Assembly (NCBI GenBank): GCA_013042055.1
Contig: JABDQW010000153.1
Location: forward strand, 1 to 32,666
Source of the DNA: Gammaproteobacteria bacterium
GTDB taxonomy: Bacteria > Pseudomonadota > Gammaproteobacteria > SZUA-229
Direction: 5' to 3'
DNA: 32,666 nt
Shown: positions 16,421 through 25,175 of the stretch, in pieces
How positions within the stretch are numbered: position 1 is the first letter of the stretch
How the letters are laid out: each line of letters begins with the position of its first letter
The notes under the pieces: generated by a model
Database searches by the model: none
What the model saw: the letters and a program-made list of their open reading frames with translations, nothing else
Told to the model about the DNA's origin: nothing
Position numbers and translations under genes: made by a program

Positions 16421-17365
16421 TTATAGCGATGGGTTGTTGATGGCTTGTTGCTGCAGGTTAATAAACTGCTCTGTTGCATCATTTCCGGTGAAACGAAGAA
16501 TATGATTTCGTACTGCGGCTTCGACCAGTACTTCAAGATTTCGACCGGGTTCTATAGGAATGAGAACCTGAGGTATTTCGATGCCCAGGATAGTCCGTAG
16601 GTCTCTGACGCCGCAAAGTCGGTCGAGCTGGGCATACTCCTTCTCGCTAAGCCGTTGGAGATGGACTATAAGCCTCAGGTATTTGTTCCGTTTGAGTGCA
16701 TTATCGCCATACATTTCACGAATGTTGAGCACACCCAGTCCTCTGACTTCGATAAAATCTTTGAGCGCACCGGGACTTTTGCCATCTAGAATACCTGGCC
16801 CTATGCGGGTAAATTCCGGGGCGTCGTCAGCAATCAAGCGATGGCCCCTGGAGATTAACGCGAGCGCGAGTTCGCTTTTGCCGATACTGCTTTGTCCAGT
16901 AATCAAGACCCCGGTACCGAGGACCTCCATGAAGACACCGTGTATAACTTCTTTCTTGGAAAATTTGTTATGTAGGTAAAAACGAGCGATTTCAACCACT
17001 TTGTTACTCTCAGTCTTGCAGCTGAGTAAGGGTGTGTGATACACGTTGGCGTGATCGATCAGCATATCGGGCACCGGTATGCCGTCAGCCATAATGATTG
17101 CCACCGGTTGTACAGAGAAAATCTCACGCAGCATGTCATCGCGGAAATTTACTTCCAGCCCTAGTAGATATTTACATTCGGTTTTACCAATGACCTGGAT
17201 TAAATTTTTGTGTACCAGGTTGAGATGTCCAATGAGTGTTGCATGCTGACTGGCCTTGACTTGGTGCAAGGGTAGTTTGGGGACTTCCCGACCTGCGATC
17301 CATTCAAGTTCGATCTGTTTGGACAGATTTACGATTATGGACTCGGCCGATAGCGGGCCGCTCAT
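16421..17365 (-). CDS. hprK: HPr kinase/phosphorylase
   Basis: This bifunctional enzyme phosphorylates and dephosphorylates the regulatory serine of HPr. It is 314 aa: an N-terminal domain (about 1-130), then the P-loop GQSSIGKS at 157-164, the conserved His142 in IHGVFMEVLG, the DD pair at 180-181, and the HprK signature IEVRGLGVLNI at about 205-215. It overlaps ptsN by ATGA and precedes rapZ. E. coli lacks hprK; its presence between ptsN and rapZ, with Ser47 in the HPr, suggests that this organism uses serine phosphorylation to control the PTS phosphorelay. Confidence 0.94.
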   Translation of the reverse strand: MSGPLSAESIIVNLSKQIELEWIAGREVPKLPLHQVKASQHATLIGHLNLVHKNLIQVIGKTECKYLLGLEVNFRDDMLREIFSVQPVAIIMADGIPVPDMLIDHANVYHTPLLSCKTESNKVVEIARFYLHNKFSKKEVIHGVFMEVLGTGVLITGQSSIGKSELALALISRGHRLIADDAPEFTRIGPGILDGKSPGALKDFIEVRGLGVLNIREMYGDNALKRNKYLRLIVHLQRLSEKEYAQLDRLCGVRDLRTILGIEIPQVLIPIEPGRNLEVLVEAAVRNHILRFTGNDATEQFINLQQQAINNPSL

Positions 17366-17832
17366 GATGCCTGGCTTGTAACTTGCCAGCGCGTGAGTAT
17401 GTCGTAGAGTTCCTGGGACGTGTTTGCCGATCGTAAACTTGCGCGCAGTGCATCATCACTGAAACAGCTTGCAAGGCCCGAGAGGATTTGCAAGTGCTCA
17501 TCGGTGTAATGTTCTGGCACCATAAGTGCGAACAGCAGATCAGTGGGATTGTTGTCAGGGCTGTCGAAGTCGATGCCGTGTTTTAGTTTGATGAAGGCGC
17601 CGATCGCCTTATCGTTGCCGCTGGCGCGGGCATGCGGTATTGCAACGCCATGACCAAGACAGGTGGATCCAAGTTTCTCTCGTTCGGTCAGATGTTGGAA
17701 GATGTCGAAAGAATCTGCAGACGCAGATTCTTTCGACAATAATTCAGCGAGAAACTCAAGAGCTCTTTTTTTGCTTCTGATATCAGCGTCGCATACAATC
17801 GAGTTCTTACTGATCAGCGTTCCTAGTTTCAT
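17362..17832 (-). CDS. ptsN: PTS EIIA-Ntr regulatory protein
   Basis: This 156-aa EIIA of the fructose/mannitol fold accepts phosphate from HPr at His67 in HGVAIPHAR. In E. coli its unphosphorylated form controls potassium transport and other systems; it is not a sugar transporter. Translation is coupled on both sides: its ATG overlaps the hpf stop (TGATG), and its stop overlaps the hprK start (ATGA). The position between hpf and hprK/rapZ is the conserved rpoN neighbourhood. Confidence 0.94.
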   Translation of the reverse strand: MKLGTLISKNSIVCDADIRSKKRALEFLAELLSKESASADSFDIFQHLTEREKLGSTCLGHGVAIPHARASGNDKAIGAFIKLKHGIDFDSPDNNPTDLLFALMVPEHYTDEHLQILSGLASCFSDDALRASLRSANTSQELYDILTRWQVTSQAS

Positions 17833-18152
17833 CAGAGTTGGGGAATTTCGCTCTGGCGGTGGTGAAGGTGGTTTTTGAGTTTTTCCTTGTGTTTCTTGAC
17901 TTGGCGATCCAATTTACCGACCAGAGAGTCGATTGCGGCATACATGTCTGCTTCACTGGCTTCGGCAAAAATGTCGTTACCGCTCATGTGTACCGTAGCC
18001 TCTGCCTTGTGATTTAGATTTTCAAGGGTCAGGATGACGTGGGTATTACTGACTTTGTCAAAATGACGTTCCAACTTTTCCATTTTTTCATTCACGTAGT
18101 TTCGTAACGACTCTGTGATATCAATATGGTGACCAGTCAGATTAATTTGCAT
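17832..18152 (-). CDS. hpf: Ribosome hibernation promoting factor
   Basis: This S30AE/HPF-family protein binds the 30S subunit in slow growth and helps form inactive 100S ribosomes. From the ATG at 18152 (TGGAGAG six to seven bases upstream) it is 106 aa, a short HPF without the C-terminal dimerisation domain of long HPFs. The track start at 18176 is a TTG on top of the ribosome site and is not credible. Conserved features are MQINLTGHHIDITESLRNYV at the start, an HVILTLENLNHKAEATVH strand pair, and the basic tail VKKHKEKLKNH. It follows rpoN, as usual. Confidence 0.94.
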   Translation of the reverse strand: MQINLTGHHIDITESLRNYVNEKMEKLERHFDKVSNTHVILTLENLNHKAEATVHMSGNDIFAEASEADMYAAIDSLVGKLDRQVKKHKEKLKNHLHHRQSEIPQL

Positions 18153-18172
18153 ATTTCTCTCCAGAATTAGCC

Positions 18173-19636
18173 TCAAGTAAGACGTTTTCTCTCATTTGAG
18201 GGAGGGATGGACATCGCCTCTCTGTATTTTGCCACAGTTCGGCGAGCAACATTAATGCCTTCCTTGACCAGAAAGGCAGAAATTTTGTTGTCACTCATGG
18301 GTTTTCTCGGATTTTCGTTTTCTATTAGTTTCTTCACCATGGCTCGAATAGCGGTAGCCGAACATTCGCCACCGTCGACAGTGCTGACATGACTTGAGAA
18401 GAAGAATTTGAACTCAAATACACCCCGGGGAGTGTGCATGTATTTTTGAGTGGTGACGCGGGATATGGTCGATTCATGCATGTCGAGCTCCTCCGCAATG
18501 TCACGCAGTACCATGGGCTTCATACCCTCATCACCGTATTCAAGAAATAGACGCTGACGGTCCACAATGGCCTTGCCGACTCGAAGCAGGGTATCACTGC
18601 GGCTTTGCAAGCTTTTAAGGAACCAACGCGCTTCTTGCATGCTGTTCCTTAAATAGCTGCTATCTTTGCCGCGGCCTGACTTTTTGACATAGCCGGCATA
18701 GAGTGGGTTGATTCTTATACGAGGTGCGGTTTCAGGATTCAACGTGACACGCCATTCCCCATTGATTTTGCGGACATAGATGTCGGGGATAACGTATTCC
18801 GCGCGATTTGGCGAGATGTACGATCCTGGCTTTGGATTTAGCGACTGAATAACATTGATCAGCTGTTGCAGTTTTTCCTCGGATAAGCGTGTTGTTTTGA
18901 GCAGACGAGCATAGTCACGGCTGCCGAGCTGTTCGAGGTGGTCGCGAATCAGCATGCGAATGTCTGCCAAACCTTCGGTCTTACTGTCAAATTGCTCCAG
19001 TTGCAAAAGTAAGCATTCCTTTAAGTTGCGGGAGCCAACACCCAAGGGATCAAAACGTTGGATCAGGTGCAAGACCGCTTCGACTTCGTCGAGTTCGATA
19101 TCGAGCTCGTCAGCCAGTCCAGCATGAATCTCTTCCAAAGGTTCAGTAAGGTAACCGTCATCATTGATAGCATCGATAATCGCAACACCGATCGCGAAGT
19201 CAGTATCACTGGTCGACATGTTTCTGAGTTGCCAGAGTAAATGCTCGGCTAGTGTGTCACCCTCGATGCTCTGGTTTTCGAGGAAATCGTTGCCATTGTC
19301 ATCGTTACTTTGAGCTGAGTTGCTGATGCCTGCGGTGCTGACATCGTAAGTGTCTTCCCATTCGCTGTCGACTGGCAACTCATCCGGTAATTCCTGATTT
19401 TTCTCCATGTTCAATTGCGCATCTTGCTGGGCAAGGTCGGTTTCCGTCTGTTCGCGCTGCTCAGGTTCTACGACCTGGTTGTCCTCCTCCATTTCCAGCA
19501 TGGGGTTCTCTTCCAGCGTTTGCTGAATTTCCATCTGGAGATCCAAGGTCGATAGCTGCAGCAGACGGATTGCCTGCTGCAGTTGGGGTGTCATCGTTAG
19601 ATGCTGACCGAGCTTTAGCTGAAGGGATGGTTTCAT
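18173..19636 (-). CDS. rpoN: RNA polymerase sigma-54 factor
   Basis: Sigma-54 directs RNA polymerase to -24/-12 promoters and needs an ATP-driven activator. At 487 aa, region I is the Gln/Leu-rich start (LKLGQHLTMTPQLQQAIRLL), followed by an acidic stretch (about 45-110), the core-binding region, an HTH (DIAEELDMHESTISRVTTQKYMHTPRG), and the RpoN box ARRTVAKYRE at about 464-473. It is separated from lptB by 156 nt that contain a hairpin, so it may have its own promoter as well as read-through. It heads the hpf-ptsN-hprK-rapZ-PTS string. Confidence 0.97.
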   Translation of the reverse strand: MKPSLQLKLGQHLTMTPQLQQAIRLLQLSTLDLQMEIQQTLEENPMLEMEEDNQVVEPEQREQTETDLAQQDAQLNMEKNQELPDELPVDSEWEDTYDVSTAGISNSAQSNDDNGNDFLENQSIEGDTLAEHLLWQLRNMSTSDTDFAIGVAIIDAINDDGYLTEPLEEIHAGLADELDIELDEVEAVLHLIQRFDPLGVGSRNLKECLLLQLEQFDSKTEGLADIRMLIRDHLEQLGSRDYARLLKTTRLSEEKLQQLINVIQSLNPKPGSYISPNRAEYVIPDIYVRKINGEWRVTLNPETAPRIRINPLYAGYVKKSGRGKDSSYLRNSMQEARWFLKSLQSRSDTLLRVGKAIVDRQRLFLEYGDEGMKPMVLRDIAEELDMHESTISRVTTQKYMHTPRGVFEFKFFFSSHVSTVDGGECSATAIRAMVKKLIENENPRKPMSDNKISAFLVKEGINVARRTVAKYREAMSIPPSNERKRLT

Positions 19637-19675
19637 ATCGTGTGTCAGAGCCGGTTATCGTCGGTCCTCGATGTT

Positions 19676-19697
19676 TGTCCTGATTTTATTCAGGACA
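19676..19697. promoter_or_regulatory. Perfect hairpin in the rpoN leader
   Basis: TGTCCTGA and TCAGGACA pair perfectly around a six-base loop in the lptB-rpoN gap, 40 nt before the rpoN start. No U-run follows on either strand, so it is not a classic terminator. It may be a leader structure or a protein-binding palindrome. Confidence 0.4.
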
Positions 19698-19792
19698 TTC
19701 GGCTCGGACCCAAACTGCACCGGCTGCTTTCCGGATCTCTCTCCTCTGTTATTCGACTGACTCGTGTCTTATTGGCATACCTATACGTATAT

Positions 19793-20515
19793 TTATAGTC
19801 GAAAATCGTGGCCAAGATAGACTTCTCGAACCTGATCGTTATTGAGAATCTCTTCGGGATGGCCTTCTGCGATTATTTTACCATCACTGAGTATATAAGC
19901 GCGATGGCATATACCCAAAGTTTCACGCACATTATGATCTGTGATTAGAATCCCGATATTGAGACTGATCAAATGTTCAATACTTTTTTGTATATCGATG
20001 ACCGAGATCGGATCAACGCCGGCAAAAGGCTCATCGAGCAGTATAAAGGCGGGTTTCGATGCCAGTGCACGGGCAATTTCAACCCGCCTGCGTTCGCCGC
20101 CGGAGAGACTCATGCCCGTGCTTTCGCGAATGTGCTCAATCTGTAGTTCTTCCAGCAGCATCTGCAGCTGTTCTTCACGCTGCTGTTTGTCATTATTGCG
20201 TGCTTCCAGCACGGCCATAATGTTGTCTTCTACGGACAATTTACGGAAAACCGAGGCTTCCTGGGGTAGGTATCCGACGCCGCGTTGCGCACGTGCGTGT
20301 AACGGCAAGTGGGTAATATCCTGATCATCGATGAAGATTCGACCTTCGTCCGCTTTGACCAGGCCGACCATCATGTAGAAGCTCGTGGTTTTGCCCGCGC
20401 CATTAGGGCCTAACAGGCCAACCACTTCTCCGTTGTTAACCCCGAGCGAGACACCGCTGACCACGGTGCGCGCTTTATAGCGCTTAACCAGGTTTTTGGC
20501 ATGTAATTCGGGCAT
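19793..20515 (-). CDS. lptB: LPS export ABC transporter ATPase LptB
   Basis: LptB is the cytoplasmic ATPase of the LptB2FG transporter, which lifts LPS from the inner membrane to the Lpt bridge. It is 240 aa. Visible motifs are Walker [10 protein letters not shown] (about 35-43), a Q-loop at GYLPQEAS, the signature [15 protein letters not shown], Walker [14 protein letters not shown], and the H-loop ITDHNVRE. It begins six bases after lptA, so the kdsD-kdsC-lptC-lptA-lptB genes are probably one transcript. LptF and LptG are not in the window, as in most genomes. Confidence 0.96.
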   Translation of the reverse strand: MPELHAKNLVKRYKARTVVSGVSLGVNNGEVVGLLGPNGAGKTTSFYMMVGLVKADEGRIFIDDQDITHLPLHARAQRGVGYLPQEASVFRKLSVEDNIMAVLEARNNDKQQREEQLQMLLEELQIEHIRESTGMSLSGGERRRVEIARALASKPAFILLDEPFAGVDPISVIDIQKSIEHLISLNIGILITDHNVRETLGICHRAYILSDGKIIAEGHPEEILNNDQVREVYLGHDFRL

Positions 20516-20521
20516 GGGTTG

Positions 20522-21037
20522 TTACTGCTTTTTGATGTTTTCAGGCATGATTGTGATATTGACGCGTTTTTTTGCGTTTTCATCGCCGGCGATAACGACT
20601 TCGTTGACGGTGTCGTAAATGATCTGGTCACTTTCCATCACCGATCCTGCTTGCTCCAAGCGCGCCTTTTTAGTCAACACGAGCCGGCTTTTGTTGGCCT
20701 GAAATTCCATCTGCTGGCTTTGCGCTTTGATGTAGCTGCCGTCTTCGGCCAGCTGTCGATAGCTCGCAGGTGAACCAGTCACCGTGATATTCTGCAGCAC
20801 TTTGTTTTGCTTGATCGCGATGACTTTGTCTCCAGTAAGCTCAATGTCGTTCTGGGTTACCAATACATTCCCAGTGTATTCACTGATGCCGGTCTGGAAT
20901 TCGTACTTCATATGATCGGCCTGAATATTGACCGGTGCTTTGCTATCGCGCTTCGGTCGCAGTTCTGCTGCGGCTGCCATTGTGCTGGCGCTGAACAGAA
21001 ATAACAAGAGATATATCTTTGTCTTAGTCTTTAACAT
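20522..21037 (-). CDS. lptA: LPS transport periplasmic protein LptA
   Basis: LptA forms the periplasmic beta-jellyroll bridge that carries LPS from LptC to LptD. I start it at the ATG inside the lptC tail (21037), which has AAAGG upstream and leads directly into a signal peptide (KTKIYLLLFLFSASTMAAAAE), giving 171 aa. The track adds six residues from 21055. The OstA/LptA domain covers most of the mature protein, with the repeating strands VNIQADHMKYEFQTGISEYTGNV and IELTGDKVIA. It overlaps lptC by 14 nt. Sequence conservation in this family is low, so the call rests on fold pattern plus gene order. Confidence 0.92.
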   Translation of the reverse strand: MLKTKTKIYLLLFLFSASTMAAAAELRPKRDSKAPVNIQADHMKYEFQTGISEYTGNVLVTQNDIELTGDKVIAIKQNKVLQNITVTGSPASYRQLAEDGSYIKAQSQQMEFQANKSRLVLTKKARLEQAGSVMESDQIIYDTVNEVVIAGDENAKKRVNITIMPENIKKQ

Positions 21038-21569
21038 AGATGCCTTTGACGCCATCGAGTAATTCGAGGTTACCGGTTAAGTTGTTGAACTCCATTCCGT
21101 TGGATTTGATTGACATTGATCCCTGGATGATATCGACCTTTTGGTCGGTATCGGCCACTTGTGTTTGGGTATTGAGCCGTAGCTTGCTGGTCGTGAGTTT
21201 CAGTGGGGTGATCACGTCTTTCTGCAGCATGACAACATCATCGCGAAGTGTCACCCATATCTTATCATCGTCTATCAAGCCATGTCTGGCAGTGATGACC
21301 CATGCCTGATCATCCTTGTTGATGTTGAATACCGGTTGCGTGATTTCGGACTCTCCGGTGTCGTTATAACGTTCCATCAAGTCAGCGCTCAGCGTGTATA
21401 TGGGTTTTCCATTCTCGTTCATCGAGACCATGGTGAAGTCCCTGATATAGGCATCGACAAAATGCGGATCGGTCTCGATCGGAGGTTCCTCATCTGGCAC
21501 TTGAAGAACGCTCAATAAACCGATCAGGGCAATGATAACAACCGTAATTAGGGTGAATTGCTGCTTCAT
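21024..21569 (-). CDS. lptC: LPS export system protein LptC
   Basis: LptC is anchored in the inner membrane and hands LPS from LptB2FG to LptA. It is 181 aa with a single N-terminal membrane span (FTLITVVIIALIGLLSVLQV, about 4-24) and a periplasmic beta-jellyroll, including YIRDFTMVSMNENGKPIYTLSADLMERY and TSKLRLNTQTQVADTDQKVDI, typical of the LptC/YrbK family. Its ATG overlaps the kdsC stop (ATGA), and its end overlaps the lptA start, so synthesis of the three is coupled. Confidence 0.93.
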   Translation of the reverse strand: MKQQFTLITVVIIALIGLLSVLQVPDEEPPIETDPHFVDAYIRDFTMVSMNENGKPIYTLSADLMERYNDTGESEITQPVFNINKDDQAWVITARHGLIDDDKIWVTLRDDVVMLQKDVITPLKLTTSKLRLNTQTQVADTDQKVDIIQGSMSIKSNGMEFNNLTGNLELLDGVKGIYVKD

Positions 21570-22099
21570 TCAGGAATGTACAGATAGGATTCAAGTGCCT
21601 GTACTAACAGACCTTTGGCTTCAAGTATTAGTTCACAAACATCGCGCACCGCACCCTGGCCGCCGTTGTTTTGTGTGATCCAATGAGCATGTTTTTTTAC
21701 ATAGGGATGCGCATCCTGAACTGCGATCGCAAACCCAACGCGGGTCATGATGGGCAGATCGACGACATCATCACCAACATAAGCCACCTGTTCGCTAGCG
21801 AGGCCAATGTCGGCCATTAAGGCCTGGTAAGCCGGGATTTTGTCACGATAACCCTGGTAGACGCGGGTGATTCCCAGGTCTTTCATACGGTGCTCAACCA
21901 CGCTTGATTTGCGCCCGGTGATTATCGCGGCAGAAATCCCACCTTCCTGCAACATACGCATACCGTGGCCGTCGAGCGAGTTAAATGCCTTGTACTCCTG
22001 ACCGTTATCGCCCATGAACAGACTGCCGTCGGTCATGACGCCATCTACATCAAAGATGACGAGTTCTATGTTTTCAGCTTTAACTAATATGTCTTGCAT
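21566..22099 (-). CDS. kdsC: 3-deoxy-D-manno-octulosonate 8-phosphate phosphatase
   Basis: This HAD-superfamily enzyme removes phosphate from Kdo-8-phosphate in the synthesis of Kdo for the LPS inner core. It is 177 aa. The nucleophile motif VIFDVDGVMTDG has Asp17 and Asp19, motif II lies around AAIITGRKS, and the Mg-binding acidic motif is YVGDDVVDLPIM. It has no cap domain, as expected for the tetrameric KdsC type. It lies between kdsD and lptC, with an 85-nt gap after kdsD and a 4-nt overlap into lptC. Confidence 0.95.
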   Translation of the reverse strand: MQDILVKAENIELVIFDVDGVMTDGSLFMGDNGQEYKAFNSLDGHGMRMLQEGGISAAIITGRKSSVVEHRMKDLGITRVYQGYRDKIPAYQALMADIGLASEQVAYVGDDVVDLPIMTRVGFAIAVQDAHPYVKKHAHWITQNNGGQGAVRDVCELILEAKGLLVQALESYLYIPE

Positions 22100-22184
22100 G
22101 ATCGGCCTGTGAATATTTACGAATGGACTGTGAATGTTGGAATATCTTAGCGGTTATTGGTGGTTGATTATGAATTTCCACTGC

Positions 22185-23156
22185 TTACACAACGCCAGCT
22201 CGAAGCAGATCATGCATATTCAACGCGCCAATTATGTGTTTCTCGCGATCGATCACCAAGGCGCCGTTGATCTTGTGATCCTCCATCAATTTCAACACCT
22301 TGGCTGCCAGGTCATGCGCATCTACGGTTTTGCAGTTAGCTGTCATGACTTGGTCGATGCGTGTCTGTTGCAGATCAATATTCTTGTCCAGGGTTCTGCG
22401 CAGGTCGCCATCAGTGTATATGCCCAGCACCCGGCCGTCCTTATCGATAATCCCAGTCATGCCCAGGCCCTTGCTACTCATTTCTAGCAGGGCCTCGGAG
22501 ATGGTGGCGTGAGGCGGGACGATGGGCATATCTTCGCCAGTATGCATGATATCCGATACATGCAGCAACAGACGGCGGCCGAGGCTGCCACCCGGATGCG
22601 ACAGAGCGAAGTCCTGTTCAGTAAAACCGCGCGCTTCCAGCAAAGCCACTGCGAGTGCGTCCCCCATTACCAGGGCGACCGTCGTGCTCGAAGTCGGCGC
22701 CAGCCCCAGTGGGCAGGCTTCGTTGTCGACGCCTACATCCAGGTTGATGGTTGCCTCGGCTGCAAGCGGCGACTTGGCCTTACCCGTCAAGCTGATCAGG
22801 GGCACTCCAAGGCGTTTGATGATGGGCACGATCGTCAATATTTCCCCGGTGTTGCCCGAATTTGACAGCGCGATGACGACATCTTTAGGGGTAATCATGC
22901 CGAGATCACCATGACTGGCTTCCCCCGGATGGACGAAAAACGCGGGGCTACCGGTGCTCGCCAGGGTAGCTGCGATCTTACCCGCGATATGTCCAGATTT
23001 GCCCATGCCGGTGACGACGATCCGGCCTGCACAGCCGAGCATTAACTCGCAGGCGCGCGCAAAGTCGTCATCGATCCTGTGCTTGAGGGCCGCGACCGAA
23101 GCGAGCTCGGTTTCGACGACCGCGAGTCCAAGCGTAATGAAATCCGTTTGTGCCAT
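22185..23156 (-). CDS. kdsD: Arabinose-5-phosphate isomerase KdsD
   Basis: KdsD turns ribulose-5-phosphate into arabinose-5-phosphate, the first step of Kdo synthesis. The first 200 residues form a SIS sugar-isomerase domain (VVTGMGKSGHIAGKIAATLASTG, HPGEASHGDLGM, ALSNSGNTGEI), and two CBS domains follow (about 205-320; MHTGEDMPIVPP, GVLGIYTDGDLRR). The track starts at a TTG (23165); the ATG at 23156 (MAQTDFITLG) gives 323 aa, near the E. coli 328. It begins the minus-strand envelope string and is divergent from mlaF, with which it shares a 379-nt spacer. Confidence 0.95.
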   Translation of the reverse strand: MAQTDFITLGLAVVETELASVAALKHRIDDDFARACELMLGCAGRIVVTGMGKSGHIAGKIAATLASTGSPAFFVHPGEASHGDLGMITPKDVVIALSNSGNTGEILTIVPIIKRLGVPLISLTGKAKSPLAAEATINLDVGVDNEACPLGLAPTSSTTVALVMGDALAVALLEARGFTEQDFALSHPGGSLGRRLLLHVSDIMHTGEDMPIVPPHATISEALLEMSSKGLGMTGIIDKDGRVLGIYTDGDLRRTLDKNIDLQQTRIDQVMTANCKTVDAHDLAAKVLKLMEDHKINGALVIDREKHIIGALNMHDLLRAGVV

Positions 23157-23247
23157 AAAGATCAAACTCAGTGTTATTGCAGCTCAGTAGTGTAGTGAAA
23201 ACCCTGGTAGCCCACGAAACACGCGAACAGCATGGCGCCCCAGGCTA

Positions 23248-23390
23248 GAATTCTGGCATACCTGTCCCGGTTCAGGCTGGTCTTCGTGCCCGCAAGCGTG
23301 CTCTTCACTCAAACCTTAGCCATTGTGATGCGTTGCGCTCCAGAGCGGCGCCTAACCTGCGCCTGCTCCCGGGATCCAGATGAGAAGGTT
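23248..23390. repeat. Structured repeat core, copy A (kdsD-mlaF spacer)
   Basis: This stretch aligns with 26412-26560. Shared blocks include GGTTCAGGCT, GTCTTCGTG, TGCTCTTCACTCAAACC, CGCTCCAGAGCGGCGC and CTGCGCCTGCTCCCG. It has an outer stem TCCCGG (23265-23270) / CCGGGA (23369-23374). The terminal inverted repeats of copy B are absent or badly decayed. It sits between divergent genes, so both promoters must lie beside or inside it. The remaining ~240 nt of the gap hold nothing else I can identify. Confidence 0.6.
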
Positions 23391-23535
23391 ACGCGAAAGC
23401 GCCGGGGAATAAAATCATAGAATGTGCGATGAATGTGCATCTAACTGATGCATCAAGCGGTGTGAGGGCATAGAATAGCGGCCCAGAAAGAAAACAAATA
23501 CATTCCAGAGACTTAACTTTACCAAGGGAACTGAT

Positions 23536-24345
23536 TTGAGTGATACAGTGATCAAAATTCGCGGCTTGAAATTCAGTCGTGGTGAGCGCGTGATATTCGC
23601 TGGCATCGATATGGATATCCCGCGCAAAGGTGTTACCGCCATTATGGGTCCGAGCGGTACCGGGAAAACAACTTTGCTGAAGCTTATCGGTGGTCAGCTG
23701 CGCCCAGATGCCGGCAGCATCGAGGTTGACGGCCAGAATGTGCACGAACTCAAGATCTCTGAGCTGTATACGCTTAGAAAGCGTATGGGTATGTTGTTTC
23801 AGTCGGGTGCTTTGCTCACGGATCTGAGCGTGTTCGAGAATGTCGCCTATCCGTTACGTGAGCATACCCGATTGAGCGAGGGCATGATACGCCAGCTGGT
23901 GCTGCTGAAATTGAATGCCGTAGGTCTGCGTGGTGCGGCCGAATTATTGCCCTCCGAACTATCGGGTGGTATGGCACGGCGAGTTGCGTTGGCGCGAGCA
24001 ATATCGCTGGATCCGATGATGATTATGTATGACGAACCCTTCACCGGCCAGGATCCCATCTCGATGGGCGTCTTGGTCAAGTTGATCCGCGAACTCAATG
24101 ATGTGCTCGATATCTGCAGTATTGTGGTTTCTCACGATGTGCGTGAAACTTTATCGATCGCCGATTATGCCTTCGTTATATCGGATGGTGAAGTTGTCGG
24201 ACATGGTCATCCGCAGGAGCTAAAAACCAGTAATTCCGAATGGATAAAGCAATTCATCGATGGCCTCGCCGACGGGCCGGTGCCATTTCACTACCCGGCA
24301 ACGCCGGTATTGGATGATCTAGTTTCAGGTCAATCCCTATCATGA
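23536..24345 (+). CDS. mlaF: Phospholipid transport ABC ATPase MlaF
   Basis: MlaF powers the MlaFEDB complex, which moves phospholipids between the inner membrane and MlaC to keep the outer membrane asymmetric. It is 269 aa, starting at a TTG with AAGGGAA upstream. Walker A is GPSGTGKTT, the signature LSGGMARRVALARAI, Walker B MIMYDEPFTGQDP and the H-loop VSHDVRE. Its stop overlaps mlaE (ATGA). In E. coli, mlaFEDCB runs in the same direction as kdsD; here the block is inverted relative to kdsD. Confidence 0.95.
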   Translation: MSDTVIKIRGLKFSRGERVIFAGIDMDIPRKGVTAIMGPSGTGKTTLLKLIGGQLRPDAGSIEVDGQNVHELKISELYTLRKRMGMLFQSGALLTDLSVFENVAYPLREHTRLSEGMIRQLVLLKLNAVGLRGAAELLPSELSGGMARRVALARAISLDPMMIMYDEPFTGQDPISMGVLVKLIRELNDVLDICSIVVSHDVRETLSIADYAFVISDGEVVGHGHPQELKTSNSEWIKQFIDGLADGPVPFHYPATPVLDDLVSGQSLS

Positions 24346-25130
24346 AGCTGATGTTCGACAAATTACAGTCGGTGGGTCATAAAAGCCTGTCGTCCGTACA
24401 ACGCCTGGGACGTGGTCACCTGTTTCTACTGCAGGTACTGCCGGCGATGCGAGGTATGCTGTTCAGACCCGGGTTGTTGATACGGCAGATGTACTCTGTG
24501 GGCGTACTAACCTTGCTGATTATCGTTGTTGCCGGTCTCTTCGTTGGTATGGTGATGGCGCTCCAGGCTTACTACGCATTGGTGGATTTCGGCGCAGAAG
24601 ACTCTGTCAGCGTCATGCTGGTACTATCCTTGTTACGTGAACTCGGACCGGTCATTACCGCGTTATTATTTGCCGGTAGGGCCGGTTCGGCGCTGACAGC
24701 AGAGATCGGCTTGATGAAAGCAACCGAGCAGCTGTCGGGTATGGAGATGATGGCTGTCAATCCGATCGAACGGGTGATAGCACCACGATTTTTAGCGGGA
24801 TTTTTATCGATGCCGTTGCTTGCCGCCATATTCAGTGCTGTGGGCGTCATGGGCGGTTACCTGGTTGCGGTCGAGTTGCTGGGCTTGGACGCGGGCGCGT
24901 TCTGGTCACAGGCAATCGCTAAGGTCGATCTGTATCACGATTTGGGCAATGGCATGATCAAGAGCGCCGTATTCGGCTTTGTCGTCGTCTGGATTGCTGT
25001 ATTTGAAGGTCATGATTGCGTTCCAACATCTGAAGGCTTGAGCCGGGCGACGACTCGCACCGTTGTGCACAGCTCGCTCGCGGTGCTCGGTCTGGATTTT
25101 GTGTTGACAGCCTTGATGTTCAGTGAGTAA
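24342..25130 (+). CDS. mlaE: Phospholipid transport permease MlaE
   Basis: MlaE is the inner-membrane permease of the Mla transporter. It is 262 aa, with an amphipathic N-terminal part and about five membrane spans, including VLTLLIIVVAGLFVGMVMALQAY, the conserved LRELGPVITALLFAGRAGSALTAEIGLMK segment, and a C-terminal span. The TAEIGLMKATEQLSGMEMMAVNP coupling region is the clearest family mark. It is coupled to mlaF by overlap and followed after 45 nt by mlaD. Confidence 0.95.
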   Translation: MKLMFDKLQSVGHKSLSSVQRLGRGHLFLLQVLPAMRGMLFRPGLLIRQMYSVGVLTLLIIVVAGLFVGMVMALQAYYALVDFGAEDSVSVMLVLSLLRELGPVITALLFAGRAGSALTAEIGLMKATEQLSGMEMMAVNPIERVIAPRFLAGFLSMPLLAAIFSAVGVMGGYLVAVELLGLDAGAFWSQAIAKVDLYHDLGNGMIKSAVFGFVVVWIAVFEGHDCVPTSEGLSRATTRTVVHSSLAVLGLDFVLTALMFSE

Positions 25131-25175
25131 ACAAGAAGGGCATAACTACCGGCTTTAGCAAACACTGGGGGATGA

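Noticed and set aside
23232-23420. 62-aa plus-strand ORF in the kdsD-mlaF gap
   Set aside because: The shared repeat core is read in a different frame by the ORF at 26362-26565, so neither frame is conserved as protein.
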